From assembly GCA_913030785.1 (NCBI GenBank), contig CAJWER010000064.1:1-13992 (forward strand): a stretch of DNA of 13,992 nucleotides, in the 5' to 3' direction. Positions 1 through 7,123 of this stretch are shown here, piece by piece. Below the pieces are notes generated by a model. It ran no database searches. It worked only from the letters and a program-made list of their open reading frames with translations, and was not told the DNA's origin. How positions within the stretch are numbered: position 1 is the stretch's first letter; every line of letters starts with the position of its first letter. The DNA is from an uncultured Chloroflexota bacterium (GTDB taxonomy: Bacteria > Chloroflexota > Dehalococcoidia > Lucifugimonadales > CAJWER01). A program made the translations under genes and the position numbers.

Positions 1-364
1 CCAGGATCTCGATGGCCTTAATGGATATGACCTCATTGGCGTTCATATTTGTGGACGTGCCGGAGCCGGTTTGGAAAATGTCGAGCACGAACTGGTCGTC
101 GAGCTTGCCATCGACCACAGTTTGCGCTGCTTCGACGATGGCGTCGGCGAGGTCGGGGTCGAGGAGTTCCAGTTCTACGTTGGCTTGGGCGGCCGCCATC
201 TTGATCTGGCCCATGGCGCGGATGAAGGATCGGGGGAATCTGAGATTGCTGATCGAGAAGTTCTGAACGGCCCGTTGCGTCTGGGCGCCGTAGTAGGCGT
301 CCGCAGGAACGGGAAGCACACCCATAGAGTCACTTTCTATTCGCTCAGGTTTGCTCGATTCCAA
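1..364 (-). CDS. fumC: Class II fumarate hydratase, N-terminal part (cut by window edge)
   Basis: This is the first 121 codons of a fumarase/aspartase-superfamily enzyme. The expected reaction is the reversible hydration of fumarate to malate in the cytosolic TCA cycle. Visible marks are RIESDSMG (residues 8-15), VPADAYYGAQTQRA (19-32) and the substrate-binding stretch FQTGSGTSTNMNANEV (97-112). FQTGSGT favours fumarase, because aspartases usually have QGGAGT there. I chose the TTG at 362-364 because the conserved RIExDSMG segment lies upstream of the first ATG (323-325) and GAGAGAGG sits seven bases before the TTG. The gene follows the hydrolase gene by 55 bases and is probably co-transcribed with it. 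Oddity: after NEVI, family members normally have (A/S)NRA, whereas here it reads SIKA. The catalytic C-terminal half lies outside the window. Confidence 0.86.
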   Translation of the reverse strand, partial: MESSKPERIESDSMGVLPVPADAYYGAQTQRAVQNFSISNLRFPRSFIRAMGQIKMAAAQANVELELLDPDLADAIVEAAQTVVDGKLDDQFVLDIFQTGSGTSTNMNANEVISIKAIEIL

Positions 365-419
365 AATCTCACCTCTCTCTGGACTATGCCCTCGTGCAAG
401 GTCGTGGGGCTACGAAAAA

Positions 420-1124
420 TTATCGGCCTGGCAAGATGCTCCGGGCCCACGACATGAGCGACCTGCCTCCCTGCGGCTCGGGGCCCAGGGTCGGCGCCAG
501 GAACTCGACCACTCTTTCAGCTACTTCAATCTCGTGGCCCGCAAGTGTGTGGTCCGCATCTGGAATCTCTGCAAATTCTACTGGGGGCTTCATGGCGTCC
601 AGCTCCGCCTGGAGCTCCACCGATGGTGCGACCTTGTCGAGGCGGCCCACCACAAATAGCTTTGGACGCTCGTCGCGCACGATTGGCGATCTTCGAACGG
701 TCGAGAGTGGCGGTGCTATGGCCACCATGCTGCGGACCGACCTAATGCGACCGATGGCCCCCAGTAACACGCCAGCTCCGAAAGAGTAACCAGCCACGGC
801 GATCCGTCTCTTGTCTACGCCTGGCAGAGACCCGAGCATGCCGATGGCGGCACGCAGGTCGTCGCCCTCCTTGTCGCCGTTGGCAAACTCTCCCTGGCTT
901 TCGCCAACGCCTCGGAAATCGAATCTTAGGCTGGCGATGTCGCTACGGACAAGCGCATGGCAAATGGCCGTTACCACCGGGCTCTCCATGTCTCCGCCGA
1001 GCACGGGATGAGGGTGGCAGACGACAACTCCCGGGAATGGGCCGCCCGTGGTATCTGGTACGGCGAAAATCCCGTCGAGGGAGAGTCGCCCGCTGGTATA
1101 AAAGCCGACTCTGGATTGACGCAT
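420..1124 (-). CDS. Small alpha/beta hydrolase (dienelactone hydrolase/COG2945-like)
   Basis: A 234-residue cytosolic serine hydrolase with no signal peptide. HPHP (residues 37-40) fits the oxyanion region, GYSFG (112-116) is the nucleophile elbow with Ser114, Asp163 lies in GRLDKVAP and His192 in DADHTL, giving a complete Ser-Asp-His triad. RFDFRGVGES (67-76) is typical of this fold. The substrate cannot be told from sequence; carboxylesters or peptide-like substrates are possible. The frame is open up to an ATG at 1227-1229, but I prefer the ATG at 1122-1124. From there the protein starts MRQSRVGFYTSG, like its relatives, and the extra upstream residues are arginine-rich and look non-coding. 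The gene is divergent from the threonine aldolase gene and lies just upstream of the fumarase gene on the same strand. Confidence 0.82.
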   Translation of the reverse strand: MRQSRVGFYTSGRLSLDGIFAVPDTTGGPFPGVVVCHPHPVLGGDMESPVVTAICHALVRSDIASLRFDFRGVGESQGEFANGDKEGDDLRAAIGMLGSLPGVDKRRIAVAGYSFGAGVLLGAIGRIRSVRSMVAIAPPLSTVRRSPIVRDERPKLFVVGRLDKVAPSVELQAELDAMKPPVEFAEIPDADHTLAGHEIEVAERVVEFLAPTLGPEPQGGRSLMSWARSILPGR

Positions 1125-1270
1125 TCCCGGTCCTACCGCTATCAGGAGCACGGGTCGCCGCCACGTCCGACGCTCGTGGGTCTGGAAAATCGGGACGTTA
1201 GTGGGCGTGCCGAAGCGATGTCTCGTCACTTCACATGGTAGGGGACACTATGGCATTTGACAAGGCTGAT

Positions 1271-1279
1271 TGCTAGAAT
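1271..1279 (+). promoter_or_regulatory. Possible extended -10 promoter for the threonine aldolase gene
   Basis: TGCTAGAAT is an extended -10 element (TGn plus TAGAAT, five of six matches to TATAAT), about 50 bases before the ATG. A perfect TTGACA lies at 1257-1262, but only 11 bases separate it from the -10, too close to act as its partner. An extended -10 promoter with a poor -35 is the best reading. Confidence 0.35.
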
Positions 1280-1330
1280 TGTGCGGCTCCCACCGAATCG
1301 CACATCAGCAAATCACTCCAGGAGAATACG

Positions 1331-2374
1331 ATGCGAGAAGCGGACTTTCGCTCTGATACCAAGACCCGCCCCAACGCAGCAATGCGCAAGGCGATGGCCG
1401 AGGCCGAGGTAGGCGACGACGTTGCGGGCGAGGACCCGTCCGTCAACCGACTGGAGGCCATGGCGGCCGAGAGGCTCGGCAAAGAGGCGGCCGTCTATGT
1501 GACCTCTGGCACCCAGGGAAATCTGGTGGCGCTCCTAGCCCACTGCCAGCGAGGCGACGAGGTGATACTCGGAGACAAGTCCCACATCGTTAAGGGAGAG
1601 GGCGGAGGGCCGATGGTGCTCGGCGGCATTGTGATAACGACCCTGCCGGTCGACAATCGCGGCATGCTCGACCCGGACCAGGTTGACTCTGCGGTCCACA
1701 CGGACGGCACGAACTACCCGCGCACCAGGCTCGTTGCCCTTGAGAACACCCACAATGCCTCAGGTGGGGTGCCGCTGACCCCGGAGGACATGAAGTCGGT
1801 GGCCGACGTCGCCCACGGACATGGCCTCCCGGTCCACGTCGACGGCGCAAGGCTGTTCAATGCGTCGGTGGCCCTGGAGACCCCCGTCGCGGAGCTGGTC
1901 AAGGACATCGATTCGGTAACCTTTTGCCTTTCGAAGGGACTCGGTGCGCCGGTGGGTTCGGTACTGTGCGGCAGCAACGAGTTCATAGACGAGGCGCGGC
2001 GCTGGCGCAGGATGTTGGGCTCGGGCATGAGGCAGGCTGGGGTAATTGCTGCAGCGGGAATCGTGGCGCTCGATACGATGGTGGACCGATTGGCGGAGGA
2101 CCACTCGAACGCCCGCCGACTGTCGACTGGCCTCGCTGAGATACCCGGCATCGCCATCGACCCCGACGCGCTGCCGACCAACCTGGTCTTCTTCACGATG
2201 AAGTACAGCAACCACGACGAGATCGCCCGCAGGATAATCGATCAAGGCGTACTTCTGGGCGCCCGGGGCGGCGGCTACTGCCGCATGGCAACCCACGCCG
2301 ACATTACCGGCGACGATGTAGAGTATGCTCTCGACGTAATCAGCTCCACCATCACGGAGTACGGGAAGAATTGA
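1331..2374 (+). CDS. ltaE: Low-specificity L-threonine aldolase
   Basis: A 347-residue PLP enzyme of fold type I that splits L-threonine or L-allo-threonine into glycine and acetaldehyde in the cytosol. It starts with the family signature FRSDTKTRP and VGDDVAGEDPSVNRLE (residues 28-43). SGTQGN (59-64) is the phosphate-binding loop and His85 in GDKSHI is the usual ring-stacking histidine. HVDGARLFNA (169-178) supplies the PLP-contacting Asp171 and Arg174, and Lys202 in LSKGLGAPVGS is the Schiff-base lysine. Length is normal for the family. AGGAG at 1320-1324, six bases before the ATG, fixes the start. The gene stands alone on its strand, divergent from the hydrolase gene and convergent with rarA. 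Family members differ in L/allo preference, which cannot be read from sequence. Confidence 0.93.
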   Translation: MREADFRSDTKTRPNAAMRKAMAEAEVGDDVAGEDPSVNRLEAMAAERLGKEAAVYVTSGTQGNLVALLAHCQRGDEVILGDKSHIVKGEGGGPMVLGGIVITTLPVDNRGMLDPDQVDSAVHTDGTNYPRTRLVALENTHNASGGVPLTPEDMKSVADVAHGHGLPVHVDGARLFNASVALETPVAELVKDIDSVTFCLSKGLGAPVGSVLCGSNEFIDEARRWRRMLGSGMRQAGVIAAAGIVALDTMVDRLAEDHSNARRLSTGLAEIPGIAIDPDALPTNLVFFTMKYSNHDEIARRIIDQGVLLGARGGGYCRMATHADITGDDVEYALDVISSTITEYGKN

Positions 2375-2383
2375 GGCTCGAGT

Positions 2384-2430
2384 CGGGTCCCTCTCCCGTC
2401 CGACGGGAGGAGGACTGAGGTGCGGGTATC
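2384..2430. repeat. Degenerate intergenic repeat with small hairpin between convergent genes
   Basis: Between the ltaE and rarA stops lies CTCCCG-TCCGA-CGGGAG (2393-2409), a 6-bp stem with a 5-base loop flanked by purine- and pyrimidine-rich runs. It resembles the degenerate CCCTCTCCC...GGGAGAGGG repeats found between genes in many GC-rich bacteria. There is no T-tract, so it is not a canonical intrinsic terminator, although it may help end transcription from both sides. Confidence 0.35.
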
Positions 2431-2458
2431 TTGGACTGCCTGGTTGCCCCATCCACCC

Positions 2459-3778
2459 TTACCGCTCGCCCCACCAGCGCTTTAGGCGCTCGGCTATTTG
2501 GGCTTCGTAGCCGTGGTCGGTAGGGTCGTAGTAGCGGCGGCCTTTCAGGCTCTCGGGTAGGTTCTGCATGGGAGTGAAACCGCCCTCGTGATCGTGGGCG
2601 TACTTGTAGCCCTCGCCGTAACCCTCGTCCTTCATCAGGCCCGTCACCGCGTTGCGTAGGTGCTTGGGGACTGGGTCGTTGCGGGAGCGTTGTACATCCT
2701 CGATGGCCTTGTTGATGGCCATGTAGGACGCGTTGCTTTTGGGCGCGGTAGCCAGGTACACGGTGGCCTCGGCCAGGACGATACGGCCCTCCGGCATGCC
2801 TATTAGGTGCACCGCCTGCTGCGCCGCCACCGCCACGGTCAGTGCGCGCGGGTCCGCCAAGCCGACGTCCTCTGCCGCGAGTATGACCAGCCGCCGTGCG
2901 ATGAACAGCGGGTCCTCGCCCGCCTCGATCATGCGGGCCAGATAGTAGATTGCCGCGTCCGGGTCCGAGCCGCGCATCGACTTGATGAAGGCCGAGATCG
3001 TGTCGTAATGCTGGTCGCCCGCCTTGTCGTAGAGGTGGGATCGCTGCGTGGCGTCCTCGATCGTTTGGGCCGTGATATTGCGCGTCCCGTCCTCGTCCGG
3101 GTCGGTGGCCAGGACCGCCATCTCAAGGGCGTTCAGGACGGTGCGAGCGTCGCCGTTGCTGATCTCGACCAGCCCCGCCATCGTCTCGTCGTCCATCTGC
3201 GGCGATAGGCTCCCCAGACCGCGCTCATTGTCTTGTAAGGCGGTGCGCACAATGTCGGTGATCTGCTCGTTCGAGAGGGGCTGAAGCGTAAACACCCGCG
3301 AGCGCGAGAGCAGCGGCGAGTTGACTTCGAACGACGGATTTTCAGTGGTCGCGCCGATTAGGACGACAGTGCCGGATTCGACGTGGGGTAATATCACATC
3401 CTGCTGTGCCTTATTGAAGCGGTGCAGCTCGTCGATGAACAGGATCGTGCGCTGCCCCTGCATGCCCAGGCGATCGCGGGCCTCCTTGACTATGCGGCGC
3501 AGGTCCGCGACGCCGGAGGCCACGGCGCTCACAGGGCTGAAGTAGCTGCGAGTCATGGTGGCGATAAGATTCGCCAATGTAGTCTTGCCGCTGCCAGGCG
3601 GACCCCACAACACCATGGACGGTATCTGGTCGGCCTCTATGCTCTTGCGCAGGGCGCGCCCAGGTCCGACCAGGTGCTCCTGACCGGCGTACTCATCGAA
3701 GTTGCGCGGGCGCATCCTGGCCGCCAGCGGCGCCTCACGCCGCATCTGGCTATCGGCGCTGTGTTCGAAGAGTGTCAT
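2459..3778 (-). CDS. rarA: Replication-associated recombination protein A (RarA/MgsA AAA+ ATPase)
   Basis: A 439-residue AAA+ ATPase related to clamp-loader subunits and to eukaryotic WRNIP1. It acts on DNA at stalled forks and single-strand/double-strand junctions. MRPRNFDEYAGQEHLVGPG (residues 22-40) is the family's N-terminal box and GPPGSGKTT (59-67) is Walker A. ILFIDELHR (112-120) is Walker B, with the IDE-H form typical of RarA. GATTENPSFEVN (142-153) is sensor 1, and SRSR (158-161) carries the arginine finger. The C-terminal tetramerisation and DNA-binding region contains DPDAAIYYLARMIEAGEDP (about 264-282) and ends with RYYDPTDHGYE, as in orthologues. Length is normal. The ATG start has only a weak ribosome site. 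It follows selA on the same strand, with a 52-base gap containing a tandem repeat, so co-transcription is possible. Confidence 0.95.
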   Translation of the reverse strand: MTLFEHSADSQMRREAPLAARMRPRNFDEYAGQEHLVGPGRALRKSIEADQIPSMVLWGPPGSGKTTLANLIATMTRSYFSPVSAVASGVADLRRIVKEARDRLGMQGQRTILFIDELHRFNKAQQDVILPHVESGTVVLIGATTENPSFEVNSPLLSRSRVFTLQPLSNEQITDIVRTALQDNERGLGSLSPQMDDETMAGLVEISNGDARTVLNALEMAVLATDPDEDGTRNITAQTIEDATQRSHLYDKAGDQHYDTISAFIKSMRGSDPDAAIYYLARMIEAGEDPLFIARRLVILAAEDVGLADPRALTVAVAAQQAVHLIGMPEGRIVLAEATVYLATAPKSNASYMAINKAIEDVQRSRNDPVPKHLRNAVTGLMKDEGYGEGYKYAHDHEGGFTPMQNLPESLKGRRYYDPTDHGYEAQIAERLKRWWGER

Positions 3779-3788
3779 GGGGATTTAC

Positions 3789-3815
3789 CGCAGAGAGCGC
3801 AGAGGGCGCAGAGAT
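3789..3815. repeat. Three tandem 9-bp units (CGCAGAGRG type)
   Basis: Units CGCAGAGAG, CGCAGAGGG and CGCAGAGAT follow each other directly in the selA-rarA gap, ending 10 bases before the rarA start codon. Read on the minus strand they give repeated CTCTGCG followed by GGTAAAT. That form recurs between genes in many environmental bacterial genomes (recalled, not searched). Its position puts it in the 5' leader of rarA. Confidence 0.7.
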
Positions 3816-3830
3816 AGGATTATGGGGAAG

Positions 3831-5201
3831 TTAAGAATTGAGAGCGTGGGAGACCGTCTTTAGCAGGGTATCTTCCTGTCCGGGCAGGACGGTACGTGGG
3901 TCTAGCAGCACGCTGTCGTCCTCGATCCGGCCGAGTACCGGGTTAACGCCGCTCCGCAGCCTTTGGGCCAGGGCGTCGGTTCCACCCGTGCGACCGGTTG
4001 AGCCCAGGCGCACGAGCCTGCTGTTGATGACCTCGCCTGGGAGGCTGCCGCCACCGATGGTCGATAGTCCGTCCACAACGTTGCAGCCTTGCCCGATGGA
4101 CTCGGCCCAACGGTCTGCCGTGGACCCAATGTCGGAGGTCGTACGCGAGATCATCCGCCAGACGGGTATCTCGCTGGTTGCTTCTTCCTTTATGTAATGC
4201 ATTAGGGTGGCGCTGAGGGCGGATATGCCAGCTTTGTCGATTCGCACCGCTCTTGCCAGGGGATGGCTCGACACGTCACTCACGAGAGCTTCGTTCCCGA
4301 TGATGATGCCCGCCTGCGGGCCGCCCAGGAGCTTGTCGCCGGAGAAAAATGCCAGAGACACGCCTGCAGCCATGCTCTCCTGGGGCATCGGTTCGTGGGC
4401 AAGCCCGAAGTCGGCGGTGTCCAGGAGGCAGCCGCTCCCCAGATCGTGCATTACCGGAATGTTTCGTTCTGCGCCCAGCCGAACAAGTTCTTGGAGGTCG
4501 GGCGAATGGGTGAACCCTGATACCAGGAAGTTACTACTGTGAACGGAGAGTATCGCGCCGGTGTTCTCGGTGATCGCGTTGGCATAGTCCCGGGTGTAGG
4601 TGCGGTTGGTCGTACCGACCTCGACCAGCGTAGCGCCAGACTGTCCGAGTACGTCGGGAATGCGGAATCCGCCGCCTATTTCGACCGCCTCGCCGCGAGA
4701 GACAATCACCTCTTTGCCGGCGGCGACTGCGGCGAGTCCCACCAGCATGGCAGAGGCGTTATTGTTGACCGCCATCGCCGCTGCCGCGCCCGTTACCTCG
4801 CAGACGAGCCGGGAGAGGTGCGCCTGCCGGGAGCCGCGCTTGCCCGTTTCCATGTCCAACTCGAGGTCGTTGTAACCCGCGGACGTGCGCTCGGCTGCAT
4901 CTAGGGCGGCACGGCTGAGCGGCGCTCGCCCCAGGTTCGTGTGGAGGATGACGCCTGTGGCGTTGATGACGCCGCCGGGCCATTCCTTCCACCGATCCGA
5001 GGCGCGTCGTTCGATGGCTGCGGCGATCTCGGCGAGGGCAGGTACTGGGCCACCAATGCCGATGGCCTCGCGGCAGGCGGCCATTTCGGCACGGACCAGG
5101 TCTGTCACGGCCCGACGAGAGTACCGTGCGATCAGCCGCACGATTCGCTCTTCGGAAAGGACTCGGTCGACGCTTGGCAGGTCCCTGAGCCTGGTGGACA
5201 C
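3831..5201 (-). CDS. selA: L-seryl-tRNA(Sec) selenium transferase
   Basis: A 456-residue PLP enzyme that converts seryl-tRNA(Sec) to selenocysteyl-tRNA(Sec) with selenophosphate; bacterial SelA forms a homodecamer. The N-terminal tRNA-binding domain begins LRDLPSVDRVL (residues 5-15). The core shows INATGVILHTNLGRAPLS (79-96), YNDLELDMETGKRGSR (110-125), NNNASAM (146-152), HDLGSG (252-257) and FFSGDKLLGGPQAG (285-298), with Lys290 as the PLP lysine. Length is normal. The start is a GTG, with AAGGAG (5208-5213 on the opposite strand) six bases upstream; no ATG fits better. It implies the organism makes selenoproteins, although selB, selC, selD and any obvious selenoprotein gene are absent from this window. 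Transcription probably starts from the TATAAT at 5231-5236. Confidence 0.96.
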   Translation of the reverse strand: MSTRLRDLPSVDRVLSEERIVRLIARYSRRAVTDLVRAEMAACREAIGIGGPVPALAEIAAAIERRASDRWKEWPGGVINATGVILHTNLGRAPLSRAALDAAERTSAGYNDLELDMETGKRGSRQAHLSRLVCEVTGAAAAMAVNNNASAMLVGLAAVAAGKEVIVSRGEAVEIGGGFRIPDVLGQSGATLVEVGTTNRTYTRDYANAITENTGAILSVHSSNFLVSGFTHSPDLQELVRLGAERNIPVMHDLGSGCLLDTADFGLAHEPMPQESMAAGVSLAFFSGDKLLGGPQAGIIIGNEALVSDVSSHPLARAVRIDKAGISALSATLMHYIKEEATSEIPVWRMISRTTSDIGSTADRWAESIGQGCNVVDGLSTIGGGSLPGEVINSRLVRLGSTGRTGGTDALAQRLRSGVNPVLGRIEDDSVLLDPRTVLPGQEDTLLKTVSHALNS

Positions 5202-5230
5202 GGACTACTCCTTCGAGGGTGATCGGGCCC

Positions 5231-5236
5231 ATTATA
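5231..5236 (-). promoter_or_regulatory. -10 element of the probable selA promoter
   Basis: On the minus strand this is a perfect TATAAT, 29 bases before the selA GTG, which would leave a leader of about 20-25 bases including the AAGGAG ribosome site. The -35 region 17 bases upstream is poor (GAACGT/AGAACG). It is back to back with the coaE promoter. Confidence 0.5.
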
Positions 5237-5272
5237 CAGCGCCGGAGCGGTCACGTTCTCCCTGGTGCGCTA

Positions 5273-5302
5273 TTGACCCCCGCAGACAGGCGTTGCTATC
5301 AT
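5273..5302 (+). promoter_or_regulatory. Sigma70-type promoter of coaE
   Basis: TTGACC (5273-5278), an 18-base spacer and TATCAT (5297-5302), with TGC just before the -10 (extended -10). The -10 covers an ATG at 5301 in the coaE frame. A transcript from this promoter would therefore start near 5309 and could not use that codon, which supports the ATG at 5325 as the coaE start. Confidence 0.6.
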
Positions 5303-5324
5303 GTCAAGGATTTTCGCGACTGGC

Positions 5325-5945
5325 ATGGTGTATGTGAAAGTAGTAGGGCTGACAGGTGGAATCGGGGCCGGGAAGACCGAAACGGCCGGCATCCTGAGGA
5401 AGCTGGGCGCAGAGGTTCTCAGTGCGGACCATTTGGCCCACGAGACCTACCTGCCCGGAACTGCTGGCTGGAGTGAAATCGTTGAAGAGTTCGGTCAGCA
5501 GGTCCTGACATCTGGCGGGGAGATCGACAGAAATACCCTGGGCACGGTGGTGTTCCAGAACCCCTCCAAACGCGAACGCCTCAATGCCATCGTCCATCCA
5601 CGCACGCGAGAGTTGATCGCAGAGCGTCTGCGGCGGCTACGCGATGAGGGCTGCAGGGTCGCCATTGTCGAGGTAGCGCTCCTGGTTGAGGCCATTCGTA
5701 TGGATGTTGCCTGGACCAAGCTAATCGACGAAATATGGGTCGTCGTCGCGCCGGAAAACGCGGTCGTCGAGCGGTCAATGAGCCGTGGAGGGCTGGATGT
5801 CGAGGCGGTAAAGGCCCGGGTCCAGGCACAGGCCACCAACGACGAGAGGCGCGAAATCGCCGACGTTGTGATAGAGAATGGCGGGAACCTTGAGCTGCTC
5901 ACGAAGCGAGTCCAGAATCTGTGGTGGGAGCGACTGGCGACCTGA
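5325..5945 (+). CDS. coaE: Dephospho-CoA kinase
   Basis: A 206-residue P-loop kinase that phosphorylates the 3'-hydroxyl of dephospho-CoA, the last step of CoA synthesis in the cytosol. VVGLTGGIGAGKT (residues 6-18) contains the Walker A loop with Lys17. LSADHLAHETYLPG is the family's AD...PG segment, followed by IVHPRTR, the lid/CoA-domain motif. The closing NGGNLELL matches the conserved NxG element. Length fits the family (about 200). The frame is open back to an ATG at 5301, but that codon lies inside the predicted -10 box, and MVYVKVVGLTGG from 5325 matches orthologues. The ribosome site is weak. CoA-related function links loosely to the Nudix gene 1.2 kb downstream, but 133 bases separate coaE from the next gene. 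Confidence 0.92.
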   Translation: MVYVKVVGLTGGIGAGKTETAGILRKLGAEVLSADHLAHETYLPGTAGWSEIVEEFGQQVLTSGGEIDRNTLGTVVFQNPSKRERLNAIVHPRTRELIAERLRRLRDEGCRVAIVEVALLVEAIRMDVAWTKLIDEIWVVVAPENAVVERSMSRGGLDVEAVKARVQAQATNDERREIADVVIENGGNLELLTKRVQNLWWERLAT

Positions 5946-6078
5946 CCCTAATTCGCTACCATCGTGTATATAGCGACTACAATCGGGAAAAACAAAAAGA
6001 GGGTCCAGCGGGACAAATGAAGCGTGCGGAGGCCCCTTTTGAGGCCAGAGCAGCGCCAGGAGCCAGTAGCGTTACCAC

Positions 6079-6978
6079 ATGACCACACCTACCAAGACCC
6101 TATACCGCAGCTATATTATTGAAGAGTACCATCTGACAGAAGAGCCCTACTATGTACCCGTGGGTGACGAGGTGGAGCTGTTCGAAGCAGCCTACGAGCA
6201 GAAGATACCGGTGCTCTTCAAGGGGCCGACCGGCTGCGGCAAGACCCGATTCGTCGAGTACATGTCGTACCGTTTGGGACAGCCGCTGACTAGGGTGAAG
6301 CAGCGGTCCAACGATGGGTCCGTCTCCGCGGACGAGAGCCTGAACATCCCCCTGGTCACGATAGCCTGCCACGAGGACCTGACCGCAAGCGATCTGGTCG
6401 GGCGCTACCTGCTCCAGGGCGATAGCACCATCTGGATCGATGGTCCGCTAACCAGGGCGGTCAAGGCTGGAGGCATCTGCTACCTCGACGAGATTGTGGA
6501 GGCCCGCAAGGACACCACGGTGCTGATCCATCCCCTCACCGACCACCGTCGCATCCTACCGGTGGAGAAGCGCGGCGAGTTGCTGGAGGCGGCAGATGGC
6601 TTCCTGCTGGTGTTGTCCTACAACCCTGGGTACCAGAGTGCGCTCAAGGACCTGAAGCACAGCACCCGGCAGAGGTTCGTTGCTCTCGAGTTCGACTCTC
6701 CGCCTGCCGAAATCGAGGCCCAGATCATCGAGCACGAGGGCGGCGTAGATACGAAGACGGCGGTCCAGCTAGCCAAGCTTGGTGAGAAGGTCCGCAATCT
6801 CAGAGAACACGGCCTGGCCGAGGGCGCCAGTACGCGGCTTTTGATCTATGCCGCCAAACTGATCTCCCAGGGCATCAGCCCGAGGCGAGCTTGCCAGGTG
6901 GCCGTCAACTGGGCGGTTACCGACGACAAGTCGATCCACGGAAGCATCGAAGAGGTCATCGCCTCTATTTTCGAGTAG
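6079..6978 (+). CDS. CbbQ/NirQ/NorQ-family AAA+ ATPase (MoxR type)
   Basis: A 299-residue AAA+ ATPase. Relatives work with a VWA-domain partner (CbbO or NorD) to remodel or activate a client enzyme such as RuBisCO or nitric oxide reductase. GPTGCGKT (residues 49-56) is Walker A and GGICYLDEI (131-139) is Walker B with Asp137-Glu138. EARKDTTVLIHPLTDHRR (141-158) is highly typical of CbbQ/NorQ. SYNPGYQS (180-187) carries the sensor 1 asparagine and STRQRFVAL (195-203) the arginine finger. Between RLGQPL and LVTIACHEDL there are roughly 20 extra residues (about 71-90) that I do not expect from CbbQ or NorQ proteins. No ribosome site of normal spacing precedes the ATG, and an in-frame TAG nine bases upstream excludes a longer protein. 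Its VWA partner is encoded 730 bases downstream, after the Nudix gene. Confidence 0.9.
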   Translation: MTTPTKTLYRSYIIEEYHLTEEPYYVPVGDEVELFEAAYEQKIPVLFKGPTGCGKTRFVEYMSYRLGQPLTRVKQRSNDGSVSADESLNIPLVTIACHEDLTASDLVGRYLLQGDSTIWIDGPLTRAVKAGGICYLDEIVEARKDTTVLIHPLTDHRRILPVEKRGELLEAADGFLLVLSYNPGYQSALKDLKHSTRQRFVALEFDSPPAEIEAQIIEHEGGVDTKTAVQLAKLGEKVRNLREHGLAEGASTRLLIYAAKLISQGISPRRACQVAVNWAVTDDKSIHGSIEEVIASIFE

Positions 6979-6996
6979 CGGGATCGGCTTGCGAGC

Positions 6997-7105
6997 AGCG
7001 CGTGTGCCGTACAGAGCAACGACAGCTTCCGCCTCACGGAGGATCTTCCCCCCCTTGGCGCTTGGATTTGTGATAGTCCGGAGCGGACTTGTAGCGCGTG
7101 TGCCG
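6997..7105 (+). repeat. Pair of 13-bp direct repeats in the ATPase-Nudix gap
   Basis: AGCGCGTGTGCCG occurs at 6997-7009 and again at 7093-7105, 96 bases apart, within the 145-base gap after the ATPase gene. A small hairpin (AGTCCG-GAG-CGGACT, 7075-7089) lies between the copies. There is no T-tract, so I see no terminator. The function is unknown. Confidence 0.55.
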
Positions 7106-7123
7106 CGCTCGGTGCGAGCGTAG

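Noticed and set aside
1125..1229. Extension of the alpha/beta hydrolase to the ATG at 1229
   Set aside because: The extra 35 residues are arginine- and proline-rich and not family-like, while the ATG at 1124 gives the typical N-terminus.
1257..1262. Perfect TTGACA as the -35 of the threonine aldolase promoter
   Set aside because: Only 11 bases separate it from the TAGAAT; no -10 lies at 16-18 bases.
1760..2452. Long minus-strand reading frame opposite the threonine aldolase gene
   Set aside because: It is the antisense shadow of a well-supported gene and resembles no family.
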